From Engraulis encrasicolus (lineage: Eukaryota > Chordata > Actinopteri > Clupeiformes > Engraulidae): a DNA stretch of 64,000 nucleotides. The translations under genes and the position numbers were made by a program. The notes below the pieces were generated by a model, which had not been told where the DNA came from, ran no database searches, and saw only the letters and a program-made list of their open reading frames with translations. Location of the stretch: contig NC_085873.1 in assembly GCF_034702125.1 (NCBI RefSeq), positions 53,681,799-53,745,798 on the forward strand, written 5' to 3'. Numbering within the stretch: position 1 is the stretch's first letter; every line of letters begins with the position of its first letter. This document shows, in pieces, positions 48,293 to 61,380 of the stretch.

Positions 48293-49858
48293 GTGAACTC
48301 GCCTCCCCCCTTGATGAACCATCAGCCGGAAGAACTCTCACCATTCTACCCTCCCCCAAATCTCACCTCTGAACCAGCCCCCACCAGCACAGTATCACCT
48401 GGAGAAGATAGAACACATTCAATACACAAACCCCCACCCCTGCAAAACCAGCAACCTCCCAATGTCACAACTGAACAGGTCACAAGCACAGTTAAGAGGC
48501 TCAATGTTAAGGCATCTGGCCCTGATGGTGTCTGTGCCAAATTACTGAAAACCTGTGCTGAGGAGCTAGGCCGGCCACTACAGTTCATTTTCAACAGAAG
48601 CCTAGAGGAGGGAAAAGTCCCTACACAGTGGAAGACATCCTGTCTCATCCCAGTTCCCAAAAAGCCACATCCCAAAGAGCTGAACGATTTCAGACCAGTT
48701 GCCCTCACCTCACACATAATGAAGACTTTTGAACGTGTGCTGTTGACCAACTTACTGAAGCCCCAGGTCCAACATGCCCTTGATCCCCTGCAGTTTGCCT
48801 ATCAGGAGAGTGTGGGAGTTGAGGATGCTATCCTGTATCTGCTACACAGGGTGCATTCTCACCTGGACAAGAGAGACATGGCTGTGAGAATCATGTTCTT
48901 TGATTTCTCAAGTGCCTTTAACACCATCCAGCCACTCATGCTGAAGGACAAACTGCTGCGAATGGGAGTGGAAACAGGACTGGTGGCATGGATATCTGAC
49001 TACCTCACTGGGAGGCCCCAGTTCGTCAGGCTCGGCGACCATACATCCCAGACTGTAGTCAGTAACACGGGCGCGCCACAAGGGACGGTGCTCTCCCCTG
49101 TTTTGTTCACCCTGTACACCTCCGACTTCAGCTACAACACAGAGACCTGTCACATGCAGAAGTTCTCTGATGACACTGCTATTGTGGCATGCATCAAGGA
49201 TGGACAGGAAGGAGAGTACAGGGAACTGGTGGAGAACTTTGTCAGATGGTGCCAGGATAATCAGCTACAGCTGAATGCCACCAAAACAAAGGAGATGGTG
49301 GTCGACTTCAGAAGGACCTCCCCGCCACTGGTGCCTGTCTCTATTGAGGGAGAGGCAGTGGAGACAGTTGACACCTACAAGTACCTAGGTGTACACCTGG
49401 ACAACAAACTGGACTGGGCTGCTAATTCAGATGCTCTGTACAAGAAAGGACAGAGCAGGCTTTACTTCCTAAGGAAGCTCAGATCCTTCAACGTCTGCAA
49501 CAGGCTCCTGCTGATGTTTTACCAGTCTGTCATGGCAAGTGTCCTTACCTATGCTATCGCCTGTTGGGGAGGTAGTATTAGGAAGAGGGACGCGGGGCGC
49601 CTTGACAGGCTGGTGAGGAAAGCTAGGTCTGTGGTGGGCATGGAATTGGAGGACCTCACTACAACAGCCGAAAAAAGGACACTGAGCAGACTGGACTCCA
49701 TACTGGAAAATTACAGACACCCCCTGCACTCGCTTCTGGCCAACCAGAGGAGCGTGTTCAGCTACAGACTCCGGGCCTTCCCCTGCCGTACAGACAGACT
49801 ACGGAAGTCATTTGTTCCTAGGGCCATCCAGCTCTTCAACACTGTCCTGTCTATATGA
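48293..49858 (+). CDS. LINE reverse transcriptase, 521 codons
   Basis: The protein reverse-transcribes element RNA at a nicked target. A proline-rich N-terminal part (about residues 1-60) precedes [67 protein letters not shown], the catalytic box FSDDTAIVACI (Ser in place of the usual Ala or Tyr-Ala), KTKEMVVDFRR, YLGVHLDNKLDW and RSVVGMELEDLTTTAEKR. The start is arbitrary (GTG); a frameshift near 48290 separates it from upstream coding text. The C-terminus is replaced by six residues from an insertion (see 49843-51003); the original end is at 51004-51058. Confidence 0.9.
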   Translation: MNSPPPLMNHQPEELSPFYPPPNLTSEPAPTSTVSPGEDRTHSIHKPPPLQNQQPPNVTTEQVTSTVKRLNVKASGPDGVCAKLLKTCAEELGRPLQFIFNRSLEEGKVPTQWKTSCLIPVPKKPHPKELNDFRPVALTSHIMKTFERVLLTNLLKPQVQHALDPLQFAYQESVGVEDAILYLLHRVHSHLDKRDMAVRIMFFDFSSAFNTIQPLMLKDKLLRMGVETGLVAWISDYLTGRPQFVRLGDHTSQTVVSNTGAPQGTVLSPVLFTLYTSDFSYNTETCHMQKFSDDTAIVACIKDGQEGEYRELVENFVRWCQDNQLQLNATKTKEMVVDFRRTSPPLVPVSIEGEAVETVDTYKYLGVHLDNKLDWAANSDALYKKGQSRLYFLRKLRSFNVCNRLLLMFYQSVMASVLTYAIACWGGSIRKRDAGRLDRLVRKARSVVGMELEDLTTTAEKRTLSRLDSILENYRHPLHSLLANQRSVFSYRLRAFPCRTDRLRKSFVPRAIQLFNTVLSI

Positions 49859-51003
49859 GCGACCCATCGAGATGTGATTCTCTTCGCTACTGAGCATGCG
49901 CACGCATGCGCACACCCTCGCGGTGGTTTTCGCGGGTGATTGCCCATCGAATTGTGAGACCGCAAGTTACGATAGGATCCCCTGAGACTGTCAACTTTAG
50001 TGACTCAAACTGTAGCGCAAGTTACGATAGGATCCCCTGAGACTGTCAACTTTAGTGACTCAAACTGTCCTATGTCCTCCTGAGGTTACCACCAGTCATC
50101 CATATTAATAGTCTAGTTAGCCTACAGCCTGCCCACCGACTGTCATGGACTGAAAGTTACGATATAGGCCTACAGGTATATCCCCTGGGGGGAAACGGGA
50201 CATAGCGTGGATCATGCAGCAGATAATTGGAAAATCTGCGAAATAGCTTGGCCTCGAACATTTGCTACTTTGTTGCCTAACCGTAATCGCTCACACACTG
50301 TAACATCGATCAGAAAAGACTATTTATGTAGAGGAGGCGTTGTCATTGCAAAATGGGAAACAATCACCACCTCTGATTGAGCTGTCAAAATGCTCCCACC
50401 ACCCTTTTCACTCAAGAATTTGAATCGACTGCATTGTAAAATGCCTCAACATGGTAATAAGAAATGCACTGGTGGGGATGTTATGAAAATATGATTCCGG
50501 TCATTAAAAGACAGACATCTGCCAAAACAAAGCCACAATACGCTATCTGTGGGAATATCTAAATTGTTTATCCCCATAGCACATGATTTCATGTAGCAAT
50601 TTGCCTTGCGAGCCCATCGCATTGAAACCAAACCAACGAAAATGACTGCATTAAACAACCCGTAGCCAGGCCCTGATCCCAAACACTTTCTCCAGTATTT
50701 GCGCAAACTCAACTCAGTCTCTTTCATATTATATGGCACGTTTCTTAACTTGCTCAAACCAGGCTCACGGTTGTCAGCAGCCGCATGTTCTTATTAAACT
50801 CCGCTCGAACGATTGCACACCCCTGTCCGTGAAATAAATTAAGTAATGGTTATTAAAACAGTCCAACGTGGACCGATTGAAACGCCTTCCGCGGAAAGTC
50901 AAGGTCGCTCATTTAGATGAGGCATCGCAAATCGATAGAACACCACTATCGAATAGGGCGACCGGTCGCTCATCTCGACGAGGCAACACATCTCGACAGA
51001 ACA
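49843..51003. mobile_element. 1161-bp insertion in the LINE polymerase, 5-bp target duplication
   Basis: The segment begins TGTCCTGTC and ends GACAGAACA, flanked by AACAC (49838-49842 and 51004-51008). Without it the LINE frame continues FNTTQKDT then EIVIGDWTA and stop, matching the sibling LINE at 46344. The ends also share inverted motifs gagcgacc and ggtcgctc. TG...CA ends with a 5-bp duplication suggest a solo LTR; inverted subterminal motifs leave a DNA transposon possible. A 51-bp direct repeat lies at 49961-50066. Confidence 0.85.
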
Positions 51004-51484
51004 AACACCACACAGAAAGACACAATGAAAGAGATTGTCATTGGTGACTGGACTGCCTAAACCACCCCCACCACCCCCTACCCCCTCCCGATTTTTTTTT
51101 TTTTTTTTTTCTACTGAACAGCTACACTTCACCCAACACCCCCCGCCCCACCCCCCACCCCCACCCCCTGCACTACCTTGGACACTTTAAGGGACTGCTC
51201 AACACAGGACAATAAACGCACTACACCCCACCTCAGCTACCTCACCTATCCCCTGGGATAGCATCTGTGAACTATTTAATTTTGCAATTTTATTCTTACT
51301 GGACTATCTCAACCACTGGAAAAGCTACTGTGAACTGCCTTATTTTTATTTTTTATTATTTTTATTTTTTAACTGAGGGACTTCTACAATGCACAATCAT
51401 TAGAACTACCTTGGCTCTTTTATGTGTACTGAACACTTTTATCTTGACTTTTTGTGTATATGTATGCAACATGATGCCCTACCA

Positions 51485-51745
<261 letters not shown>

Positions 51746-51899
51746 TGTGTGTGGCGATATACTTTTACTGTAATGTGCATTTATGTGTATAAGTTCTTTG
51801 TGTATGTTTGGATTTGTGTATTTATGTAAGCTGACAGACATCTTAATTTCCTTCGGGATCAATAAAAGTACTCTACTCTACTCTACTCTACAGAGCTCA

Positions 51900-54725
51900 A
51901 ATAATTCCCAATGATCACCACCAAGAAATGGATGTTGATACATACTGTATGTGAGAAGATGAGTGTGGGCTCTACCATTTCAAGTAAATACAGCACAAAA
52001 TGGCAACAAAACAAAAAAAGAGAGAACGAAAAATATGGAAACTACGATAAGGATGAGGTTCGATTTGTAGATTTGAAGATTTTTTTGAAGCTACATTGAA
52101 GACGGCAATTCATTGTTTTCACCTTTTGTCACCTTACTCTCTGCCTGACCTTGTTTAACCCCACAGTGCAAGTCATCTTTTTGCTCATCCATGTTTGCCT
52201 CAACTCCGATGCTAATGACGGTTTATCGGCTAATCGTCTTTGCTAATTGAGTTCATGGAGCATACCTGATATGGATCAGGATTCATTTGCATGCTAGCTT
52301 GAATAGCCTGCTCCTCTGCTGTGCTTAAAAGATAAGCCAAGGTCACAGCCCCTTCATCGCCACACCAATTTATTAAATTGCACTCTGCTTACGACGCAAC
52401 GCTGTGTTTGATCTGATAAATGATTTATTTTTAACTGTGTGTTTTATAACTCTGTCCACTCCCACTTGATGTTCTGCTAGCTGTAGACGGAGCACATTTA
52501 AGCCATGCGTTCGTATCCCGAGGCTGAGGTCAAACTCTATTAATTTGTCGTCTGATCAATTAGGCTAAGAGCAGCAGTAAAGCTGAGGCATGACATGAGA
52601 AGCTCTTAAAATCAATATAGCGTCACCAATGAAAATAGATCAAACTGATTTACCAATTTCTACAGTAATATCTTTGGACTGGCAGCGTAACCTCTAAAAA
52701 TACCACGGCGATCAATGAATAAAAAAACTCATTTACAATTCAATTAATACGTACATGAATAAAAATGAAAAAAAATCTTTTTAGAATTAAAAATTGAAAT
52801 AGACATAGACTATTTTGGTATCCGATATAAACATGGAAGAAATTCATGCAATTAATTCAGCCATAACTTGTCACTTACTGTAAAGTGCAAACGTACTCCA
52901 TGTTAAATAGTCTACAAATTATACATTAGGCTAGCTAGCGGGTGTGCCTAGTGTTGCTATGATTGGCTGGATCAATAGGCAGGCGTTATTCAGCTAATAC
53001 AACAAGAAGGAAGTGATGTCACCAGTCTATATGGTTTTAAACATGCTTTGAAAACTTGAGTGACATATAGAACTTTTATAGTAAACAAAGTCAATGACTT
53101 GTACGCCTTGTATGTAATGATGTTTTATTGTCTTCTATTGTGTTATTTCAGCGCCACTCTTGTTATTTTAACATCTGCTGCCATTTAACATAAAAGGACC
53201 ACAATGGAAAGATGCTTTCACGCTTTACTGTGTTATCCTGACGCTCTGTTTTTTTGTTTGTTTTTTTTATTCAAGTATGTGGTGCGGTTTGTGTTGAACT
53301 TCATTATGCATTTCATTTTATATTCATGTATTTCATTTTATATCATGATACAGGGATATGTTACTAGGTGGAGTTCAGAAAACACAGGCCTATATGGTAT
53401 TCATTACGGTACCCTACATGGCACAGAAGAAGGTGTCAAAGATTTAAAATTCTGTAGTTTACTGAATTTTACCAGTTCCCTGAATATTTGAAGGAAATTG
53501 CAAGACAAATTTAGAGTGCAAAATTGATTAGGATACCATTCTGCTGAACCAACGCTACACTGTATTAAAAACAAGTTTAAAAAAAAAAGAATGGCATTAA
53601 TAAACAGACTCTCACTGGACGAAACTGATCTCTTCACTTGCCAAAACAGATCCATGACTCACCAACCCAGACAGACAGCCCATAATATCACATTAGCTCC
53701 CCTGTGATAGCAGTAGCAAGGAAGGAAGCTGTCTGTTGCCAAAAAAGCTTAAAAAAGGAAACATTGCCAAAGGAATTTTATGTTTTACATCTCACATTTA
53801 ATTTTTTGCTCTATGTTGAGCATGACGATGGCAAAATTCATTATTTTTTAAATCCCATTTGACAGCTTTGTCCACAATACCTTGCAGATCATTAAATAGA
53901 GAAACGATTGGCATTGTGGAAATAACGGTTGTTGATAATCAAACAGTCAAATAAGCCAAACGGGTTCTTTCACCTGACCTGGCCCAGCAGACCCCAAATG
54001 ATTGAAAATGAGTTGTAGTGAAGTAGTAATAGAGTCGTGTTAGGGTAGTGTTAGAGTACCTCACCTGACTTGTACAAAATGAGTTGTAGTGAAGTAGTAA
54101 TAGAGTCGTATTAGAGTCATGTTAGAGTACCCCACCTGACTTGTGTCACCTCTTCAGACAATCTGCCCAAATTAGCATTAGCATTAGCATATTGGGTATC
54201 AGGTAGAGTTACTTTTCCCCAACACTACTCAATCTGGGAACTGTTAAAGAGCCATCTCATTAAAGTGTCAGATTAGTGGTTTCCCCAATACAATCACATG
54301 TAAGAATTATCTTGATAAAACGCCTTCGGAGGCCTACAGTACGCATATGGCATAGCTCCAGCTGACTGTTGGTGTAGGAAGGCGGAACCCCTTCATCTGC
54401 CGAGACTCAGGTTAAGTAACAGCTGCTACAAGACACAAAACAACTACATAGGCCTGCAAAAACTGTTTGTTGTTTATCCAGCCAAAGCAATCAATGGAGA
54501 CATGCCAGCCCAATGAGAAGAACAGTATTATCCTGGAGCTCAATTTACATTCACAACAATGTAACCTCAGGCTGCTTTAAAATGTAATTTCCTTCAATAG
54601 ACTCTTTTTGCCTTTATTCTTCAAAATCCTTTGTTCAGAACAAATCCCTTCTCATACCAACACATCATGATGACACAAAACCCTTGCACACAAACCTTTA
54701 CACACTGTCTCACATTAATGACACT
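51900..54725. other. Low-repeat AT-rich DNA, possibly including conserved non-coding sequence
   Basis: About 2.8 kb with little repetition apart from a 70-bp duplication near 53998-54140 (aatgagttgtagtgaagtag taatagagtcgt). The part at 52200-52620 has high complexity (for example aagccatgcgttcgtatccc) and could hold a regulatory element. No exon or RNA gene recognised. Confidence 0.4.
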
Positions 54726-54824
54726 AGTGTCAACACTATTACCTGAGATGGGCTAACTCTCCCGCCCACTCACCCTCTCTCGCTTCCTGAAGTGTGCTCA
54801 GCGTTCTAAGGCTCTTATTATGCA

Positions 54825-55100
54825 GCTCTCGGGGCAGTGGAGCTCCAATCAGGGGAGGAGCTCGGGGCAGTGGAGCTCCAATCAGGGGAGGAGCTCGGGG
54901 CAGTGGAGCTCCAATCAGGGGAGGAGCTGTTCTCCTTTCAGTCATCCTCTACGGGCTCTTTCTGCTCACCTCTTTCTTCCTCCTCTCCCCTCTCTTCCTC
55001 TTCTCCTCACCTCTCTTCCTCCTCTCCTCTCTCTTCCTCTTCTCCTCACCTCTCTTCCTCCTCACATCTCTTCCTCCTCACATCTCTTCCTCTTCTCTTC
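54825..55100. repeat. 33-bp repeat (three copies) and CT-rich tract
   Basis: The unit agctcggggcagtggagctc caatcaggggagg is present three times at 54825-54930. CTCTTCCTCCTCT-type pyrimidine repeats follow at 54965-55105. Confidence 0.95.
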
Positions 55101-55309
55101 TGAAGTGAGGTCTGTCTAATTGGCCTCGGTGGAGGGAGAGAGGGGCCGGGACTCCGTAACACATTCCTGCATCCCACAGCCATAATTACTCCATCATCAG
55201 GGATGAGCTCCTAATTAAAGCTACTGCAGCCACTCGCTTTTACTGTAAACCTACTCCACAGGGGAGATACAAAATAACAACATCATTTTTGTTTGTTTTT
55301 GCTGTCCCC

Positions 55310-55830
55310 ATCCTATGCGACCCATAAACACATTTGGGGGGACTGGTGAAGTGATGCTCGACTACACATTAGGGGGAACTGTTGAAGTGATGCTCGACTA
55401 CACATTTGGGGAGACTGGTGAAGTGATGCTCGACTACACGGGTCATCAACTCATCATTTATTTATGCACCTTTTGGTCTCTGGCTGGCTCTGGGGAGCCC
55501 TAGCAAAAGAAACGATTCAAGTTGTTGCAGTGTCAGACTTGGAACAGATTAGTGTTTGTTTTTGGGGGGTTTTCTCAGTGGTGCATCTCTGGTGAATGCT
55601 GCTCCTGTTGAACTGAACAGAGACCCCAATGACTTCTGATTGGATAAGAGATCAAGACATCAGATCTCTTCCTCTTCTGATTGGATAAGAGAGCAAGACA
55701 GCAGATGTCGTCTTTTCTTCTGATTGGATAAGAGAGCAAGACAGCAGATCTCTTCTTCTGATTGGATAAGAGAGCAAGACAGTAGACAGGAGAGAGCAAG
55801 GCGGCAGACCTCTTCTTCTTCTTCTTCTTC
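55310..55830. repeat. Two minisatellites (about 36 bp and 32-50 bp)
   Basis: ggtgaagtgatgctcgacta cac(a/g) with flanks is present three times at 55340-55440. tctgattggataagagagca agacagcagat is present four times at 55636-55780, followed by (CTT)n at 55810-55833. Confidence 0.93.
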
Positions 55831-56244
55831 TTTGTTTTGAACAAGGTGGCTGGTAAGGTGGTAAACAATGCTGGAAATACTGAACTCTCTCAATGTAGTG
55901 GCAACTGGATGAAAGCGTAAGACACTTGGCATGCAAGAGGCAGCAATGTGAGGCTTTTGCTGGCAGAAGTCTTTGGAAGTGGAGTGAATTACAAACAAAC
56001 AAAAAGTGGAAGCTCCTTGCTATGAACTGCATGAGAAAAGCCTTTCGGAATAGCTCTGACAGCAGAGCAGCTACAGTTCTTTGACTGAAGGATACTTTAC
56101 AAAAGCAACACAGACAGAGGGAGACACACGGAAATAAGAAGAGGAAAAAATGGGGGAAAATAGATAAAGACAAAAGGGGCTTGGGAATTTAAAGAAAGGC
56201 AGAGGGTGGAAAACGGAGGAGGGATGGATGGGCGCGGGGAGAGG

Positions 56245-56402
56245 ATGGTACATTGAACATTTTGGATGCTGTAGGTATGAAACATTGAACATTTTGGATG
56301 CTGTAGGTATGAAACATTGAACATTTTGGATGCTGTAGGTATGAAACATTGAACATTTTGGATGCTGTAGGTATGAAACATTGAACAATTTGGATGCTGT
56401 AC
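56245..56402. repeat. 32-bp tandem repeat, five copies
   Basis: The unit is gaaacattgaacattttgga tgctgtaggtat. Confidence 0.97.
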
Positions 56403-57164
56403 ACAATGTCAGCTGAATGGATAATGCAGCGAGAGATGTTTTTTCTGTTTCTCTTCACTGTTCTGTCGTGGCAAAAGCCCTCAAAAATAAAGTTTAAAAA
56501 TACTACTCCCGCCCCCCCTAGGCGTCTGCTCAGCATCTTCCTGATTGTTCAGGCAGATTACCAGTCAGGGCTGCAGTGCATAGTCACATATCAAACAGAC
56601 ACCCAGAGCAACAGGCCTGACAGGAACATTAGCCGGCCCGACACAGGGCCATGGATTAGATGTAAAACTGAGTGGAAAGGTCAGGAGCCTCAGGGTGCTT
56701 TCACGTGTCTGTAAAAATCCTCCTCCATGGACTGGCAGTAAGGGCGAAGGCATCAGAAGGGTTTTCTTTTCTTTTTTTAAACTCATGTCTGTAAGACAGG
56801 GAAGCAGAATGTTTCTGCCCAACAGAGTCAAACCAATGCCATGGGAGATTAATAAGTTAAAAATTGGAGAGAATTGTCATTTAGTCTGCAAATATGAGTA
56901 AGCATGACGAAAAGTAGACATTTATGAAAGGGAAATGGAGCTTTTACATATGAGGTAATACTTAGAACTGGTGGGATATAATCAAGAAATCTGGTGGCAT
57001 TGTGAGAGGAACAATTTAAACATTAAGATCCTGCTGGCAGAAATAGAGACGCTGTGGAGATAAATGTCAATGATTAATGAAATAAACCAAAAAGTATTTA
57101 AATGATAAAATACAGGCTGAGATTAAGAGTCACAGTATGGCTCTGTCTACATCAAACAATGCAA

Positions 57165-57465
57165 CTTGAAGCAACTTGTTTATCAATGTTGTTTATTTCA
57201 AGCAACTTGTTTATCAATGTTGTTTATTTCAAGCAACTTGTTTATCAATGTTGTTTATTTCAAGCAACTTGTTTATCAATGTTGTTTATTTCAAGCAACT
57301 TGTGTATCAATGTTGTTTATTTCAAGCAACTTGTTCGTCAATGTTGTTTATTTCAAGCAACTTATTTATCAATGTTGTTTATTTCAACTTATTTATCAAT
57401 GTTGTTTATTTCAACTTATTTATCAATGTTGTTTATATCAAGCAACTTGTTTATCAATGTGCACT
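57165..57465. repeat. 31-bp minisatellite, about ten copies
   Basis: The unit is caagcaacttgtttatcaat gttgtttattt. Two internal copies lack gcaa and some bases (26-bp form). Because 31 is not a multiple of three all forward frames are open for up to 150 codons (CLFQATCLSMLFISSNLFIN); these are not genes. Confidence 0.97.
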
Positions 57466-57900
57466 TCCAGACAGGGGGAAATAAAGAAGCCAACTGTCAC
57501 TCCTCTTGCTTTTATATTTTACAGGATATCTATTTATCTGTAGTAGTAAAATGACTGGCGCGACCCAATCATTTCATCTCGTGTCGTATCAAAGGAGAGT
57601 GATAATCAAACGAGAGCATATTTCAGTGGTGGCTTGAGGGTGGACTGAGTGCAGATCGAGTGCATCAAGAGAAAAAGAAAATAGAACTGACTGGTGAAGC
57701 TCATATCTGTGGGCATAAAGTGACAGGGGAAAAGGAGTGGATTTCTCTACTACCTCTCTATAGTCTTGCCTTGAAAAGAGATGTTGAAAAAGAGATGTTA
57801 GCCTTCAACTCCCACTGGAACAGAAACTGCAGGTACAGTAATCTCGACACAAACTGCAGAGACATACACACATGCTCACTCTCTTGCTCTAACACACACA

Positions 57901-57902
<2 letters not shown>

Positions 57903-57955
<53 letters not shown>
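57903..57955. repeat. (TC)n microsatellite
   Basis: About 25 TC units. Confidence 0.97.
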
Positions 57956-57959
<4 letters not shown>

Positions 57960-58479
57960 CAATACACAACACTCAGTGTCATTTTATGGCCATTAGCCTG
58001 TGAAGGCTGCCATCAAAGTCCCCTTTGACAGTTCCTATTTTCCCAAACGCTAACCAGTCACAAGTCCGGTCCACACAGGTGTATGTGGTCAGTGACATTT
58101 TATATTAGCAAATGTCAGAGTGCTGCAACCCCAGTTAACTCCACTGCTGTTTGATATTTTTTCACTATATTATTCAATATTCATTACTTGTAAATCAATG
58201 AACAAAAATTGAAAGAACATATCTAATGCATCTATATGCATCTAAAATAACACAATGGTGACGTAAGCTGTGGTAGCCCATGCCGTCTTCCACTATGACC
58301 CATGATGACCCGTGTACAGTACATACTGAAATATGGGGTAAGAGGCCGGCACAGCACAAACAACATTCAGTTGCTTGTGGACTCCTTAGTGCCTCAAGAG
58401 GCAAGAAACAACATGAGCCCCCCAACACAACACAAATGTCACGCTGTGCAAATGAAGTGATTCTGCTACATCCCCAAAC

Positions 58480-58580
58480 CAGAGTCCTAATGCTATAAAG
58501 GTCATTTTAACCAGAGTCCTAAAGCTGTAAAGGTCATTTTAACCAGAGTCCTAATGCTACAAAGGTCATTTTAACCTCCA
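58480..58580. repeat. 32-bp tandem repeat, three copies
   Basis: The unit is accagagtcctaa(t/a)gct(a/g) followed by taaaggtcatttta. Confidence 0.95.
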
Positions 58581-58589
58581 TAAAACAGG

Positions 58590-59820
58590 GAATATGAAAC
58601 TGGCCAAAGGCCACGCCCGCAAACACGCCATCTTCTGGGTCCCTTAAAGACTAAGATGGCAAAACATTAAAGTTGCACAAGGTAACCAACGGGAGGGGTT
58701 GGGGTTGCAGGGGAGAGGGAGAGATGCTGAGAGTAAAATCCTCAAGTCCCAGGCGAGCCACCCTCTCTGGTTTACGAGCTTTTATGAGGATTGCAGCTGC
58801 AGCGCTGGCCCAGGCTGCCTTCAATAGCTAGGTGGCTTTGTTCAAATATTAAAGACTCACTTTTAAAATAAGATTGGCCTATAAAGAGGTAGGATGGATG
58901 CAAACAATAGTGAATCACTACACTGTTTTCCACCACCCTCAGCATTTATAAAAGGATTTATCACTGTGTTACCAAACAGACGCAGAGACTTAAAGTGAGA
59001 CGCAGCCAACTCATTCAGTACCTCTTTGAACCCCCATAGGGGTCTCGAGACCCAGTTTGGAAACCTGCTCTAGTGTTACTGGGCCTGTAACCCCCACGTC
59101 TGCATGCGAGAGAGGGAGGGGAGCTGCAGCACAGCGATTTCTTAAGTCTTCATTAAACTCTTATGACACGTGTACACCAGTAACGACTTACGCTACCCGA
59201 GCAGCTGAGGTCGCTGAAGACGTTTCACCGTGAATTCACTTTATTTGCTCTGGACGTGACATTGACATGTTTGATTTAGCTAGAACATAATGACTCTGGC
59301 TTGTCAGCCCGGGACATTCAGAGATGTGAACATTCCAACTGGTTTTAGTCGAACCATGCGATAGCTCATTACCGTGATATTAGCTTGACTTTAATTGCTC
59401 AGGTTGCTTCGCTCCTGGCGAATTTGCTTTGTTCGCTTTAGTCGTCAACCCTCCATAGAGAAATAATGACTTCCGACTTCCGTCGCTCAGGCAGCGTAGG
59501 TCGCTCTTGGTGTACACATGGCTTTTCAGAGTAGAACCAACACTGTGGGTGTTGAATAAGACTCTATAGTGTTGAAGTAACTCTGAATAATGTGTTGTGT
59601 GAAGGAGGCCCTTCTATAGCCCAGCTGTTGTGTGAGACACATACACGTTCCCCAGCCTGGCTAGACACACAAACATTCCCCAGCCTTTAGAGGATGCTGC
59701 TCAATCAAGACAAGGCACCACCTACCCCCAGATACACAGGTCCGCTTCACACCACACCACCATCCACCTCTCCCCAGGGCAATTAGAGGATGCAGGACTG
59801 GAGAAGCATGGAGATGAGAG
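58590..59820. other. Intron or intergenic DNA without recognised genes
   Basis: Mixed-complexity DNA; no exon, RNA gene or mobile element boundaries were recognised apart from a short acacaaacattccccagcc repeat near 59640-59690. Confidence 0.45.
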
Positions 59821-59843
59821 AGAGGTGGAGAGTGTGTGTGTGA

Positions 59844-59851
<8 letters not shown>

Positions 59852-59902
<51 letters not shown>

Positions 59903-60308
59903 GTCTCATTAGCCAAGTGGTCATGGCTGCCGGGCAGCAGAATGAGAGAGTGCCCTGAGAGGTGCCCCGTGGGTGGTACTTGCCGCCTCCCCTTCTCTTC
60001 TCCCTTCCTTCCCTTCCCTTCCCTCCCCTCCCCTCCCTTCCCTTCCCTTCCCTTCCCTTTCCTTCCCTTCCCTCCCATTCCCTTCCCTCCCCTTCCCTCC
60101 CCTTCCCTTCCCTTCCCTCCCTTCCCTTCCCTTCCTTCCCTCTCCTTCCCTTCCCTCTCCTTCCCTCCCCTTCCCTTCCCTTGCCTTCCCTTCCCTTCCT
60201 TCCTTCCCTTCCCTTCCTTTCCTTCCTTTCCTTCCTTCCTTCCTTCCCTTCCCTTCCCTTCCCTTCCCTTCTCTTCCCTTCCCTTCCCTTCCATTCCCTT
60301 CCCTTCCG
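59852..60308. repeat. (GA)n and a 310-bp homopyrimidine (CCCTT)n tract
   Basis: (GA)n at 59853-59900. From 59990 to 60308 the plus strand is almost wholly C and T in ccctt/tccc units. Long mirror-like homopyrimidine tracts of this sort can form triplex DNA. The 240-residue frames through it are repeat translations. Confidence 0.97.
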
Positions 60309-60349
60309 CCACAATGAAAGACACAGACATACGGCTGAAATACAAGTCG

Positions 60350-60475
60350 CTAGGCACCCAACAGGCCACAAGGCAATGCCACCCTACAGACCACAAGGCA
60401 ACGCCACCCAACAGGGCACAAGGCAATGCCACCCCACAGGGCACAAGGCAATGCCACCCCGCCCTACAAGCAGGC
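60350..60475. repeat. Tandem repeat of about 26 bp, four copies
   Basis: The unit is acaaggcaatgccacccca(c) followed by agggc. Confidence 0.9.
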
Positions 60476-60539
60476 AGCCATTATAGCGGAGCAAATAAGA
60501 CCAAAAATAGTTCACTTTGGTATGCAAGCATAGAAATTG

Positions 60540-60850
60540 GCATAGAGGTTCATTAGAATGTACTTTTTCAGCTAAGGGCGTTGGCCACACAAAAATCCAA
60601 AATGGCGGCCATTTTTCAAGATGGCCACCCTGTTCACTTGTAAATAAGGCTAAGAAGAGTTAAATTAATGATACAATCATACAATTAGGCACAAATGTTC
60701 ATTAGAATGCACTCTTTCACAAAAGAGCATTGGCCACTCAAAATCCAAGATGGCTGCCATTTTTCAAGATGGCTACCTCTCAACTTGTAAATAAGGCCAA
60801 GAAGAGGATTAGGGATAGAATCATGCAATTTGGCACAAATGTTCACCAGA
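60540..60850. repeat. Tandem duplication of about 147 bp
   Basis: Both halves contain gttcattagaatg(t/c)act, ggccac(a/t)ca, aagatgg(c)c and acttgtaaataaggc in order. Short inverted motifs atggcggccatttttcaaga and tggctgccattttt give hairpin potential. Confidence 0.85.
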
Positions 60851-61380
60851 AAGAATTTCTGATCAATGATCAATTTTTGATCAATGATTTAAGCCTAGGA
60901 GCCCAACTGAAATATTCAATTTTCATATCAATCAAGTGAATACATGTGCATATCAAGTGCCAGTGACAGCTTGGATTATCTACCTCTATAAGGTCATTAA
61001 AAATTTAAATGTATGCTGGTTTGTGTTCAGATATGTATATCTCAAGTCCTAGTGTACTATGGAGTGATGGGAGGCCTCTATGCTTAGGAAAGTATGAATA
61101 ATCAATATACAATACACCATACATACAGTATATTGACATGTGCAAAATGGTAACATGTCTGTTTTATGTTCTACTTTGGCCTTTAATCTAGATGATATGT
61201 TGGCTACCTAACCACTTGATTTATTGATTGCTCATTATTTTTTATTTGTGGGTGTGGTCCTTCGTTTAAAACATGTCAGCCTGGCTTACTTCTCTCACAC
61301 ACTCAAAAAGTCTTTCAAAAACTTTAAACAACAACATGTGGAAATCCCATTGACTTTGGAAGGATACAGCTGTCAAATTA

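Noticed and set aside
48346..48750. 134-codon frame antisense to the LINE polymerase
   Set aside because: Shadow of the plus-strand reverse transcriptase.
57102..57554. 150-codon hydrophobic repeat protein
   Set aside because: 31-bp tandem repeat with three open frames; no start context or conservation evidence.
59661..60556. Frames of over 230 codons rich in Gly-Lys-Glu-Arg or Pro-Phe-Ser-Leu
   Set aside because: Opposite-strand readings of a homopyrimidine tract.
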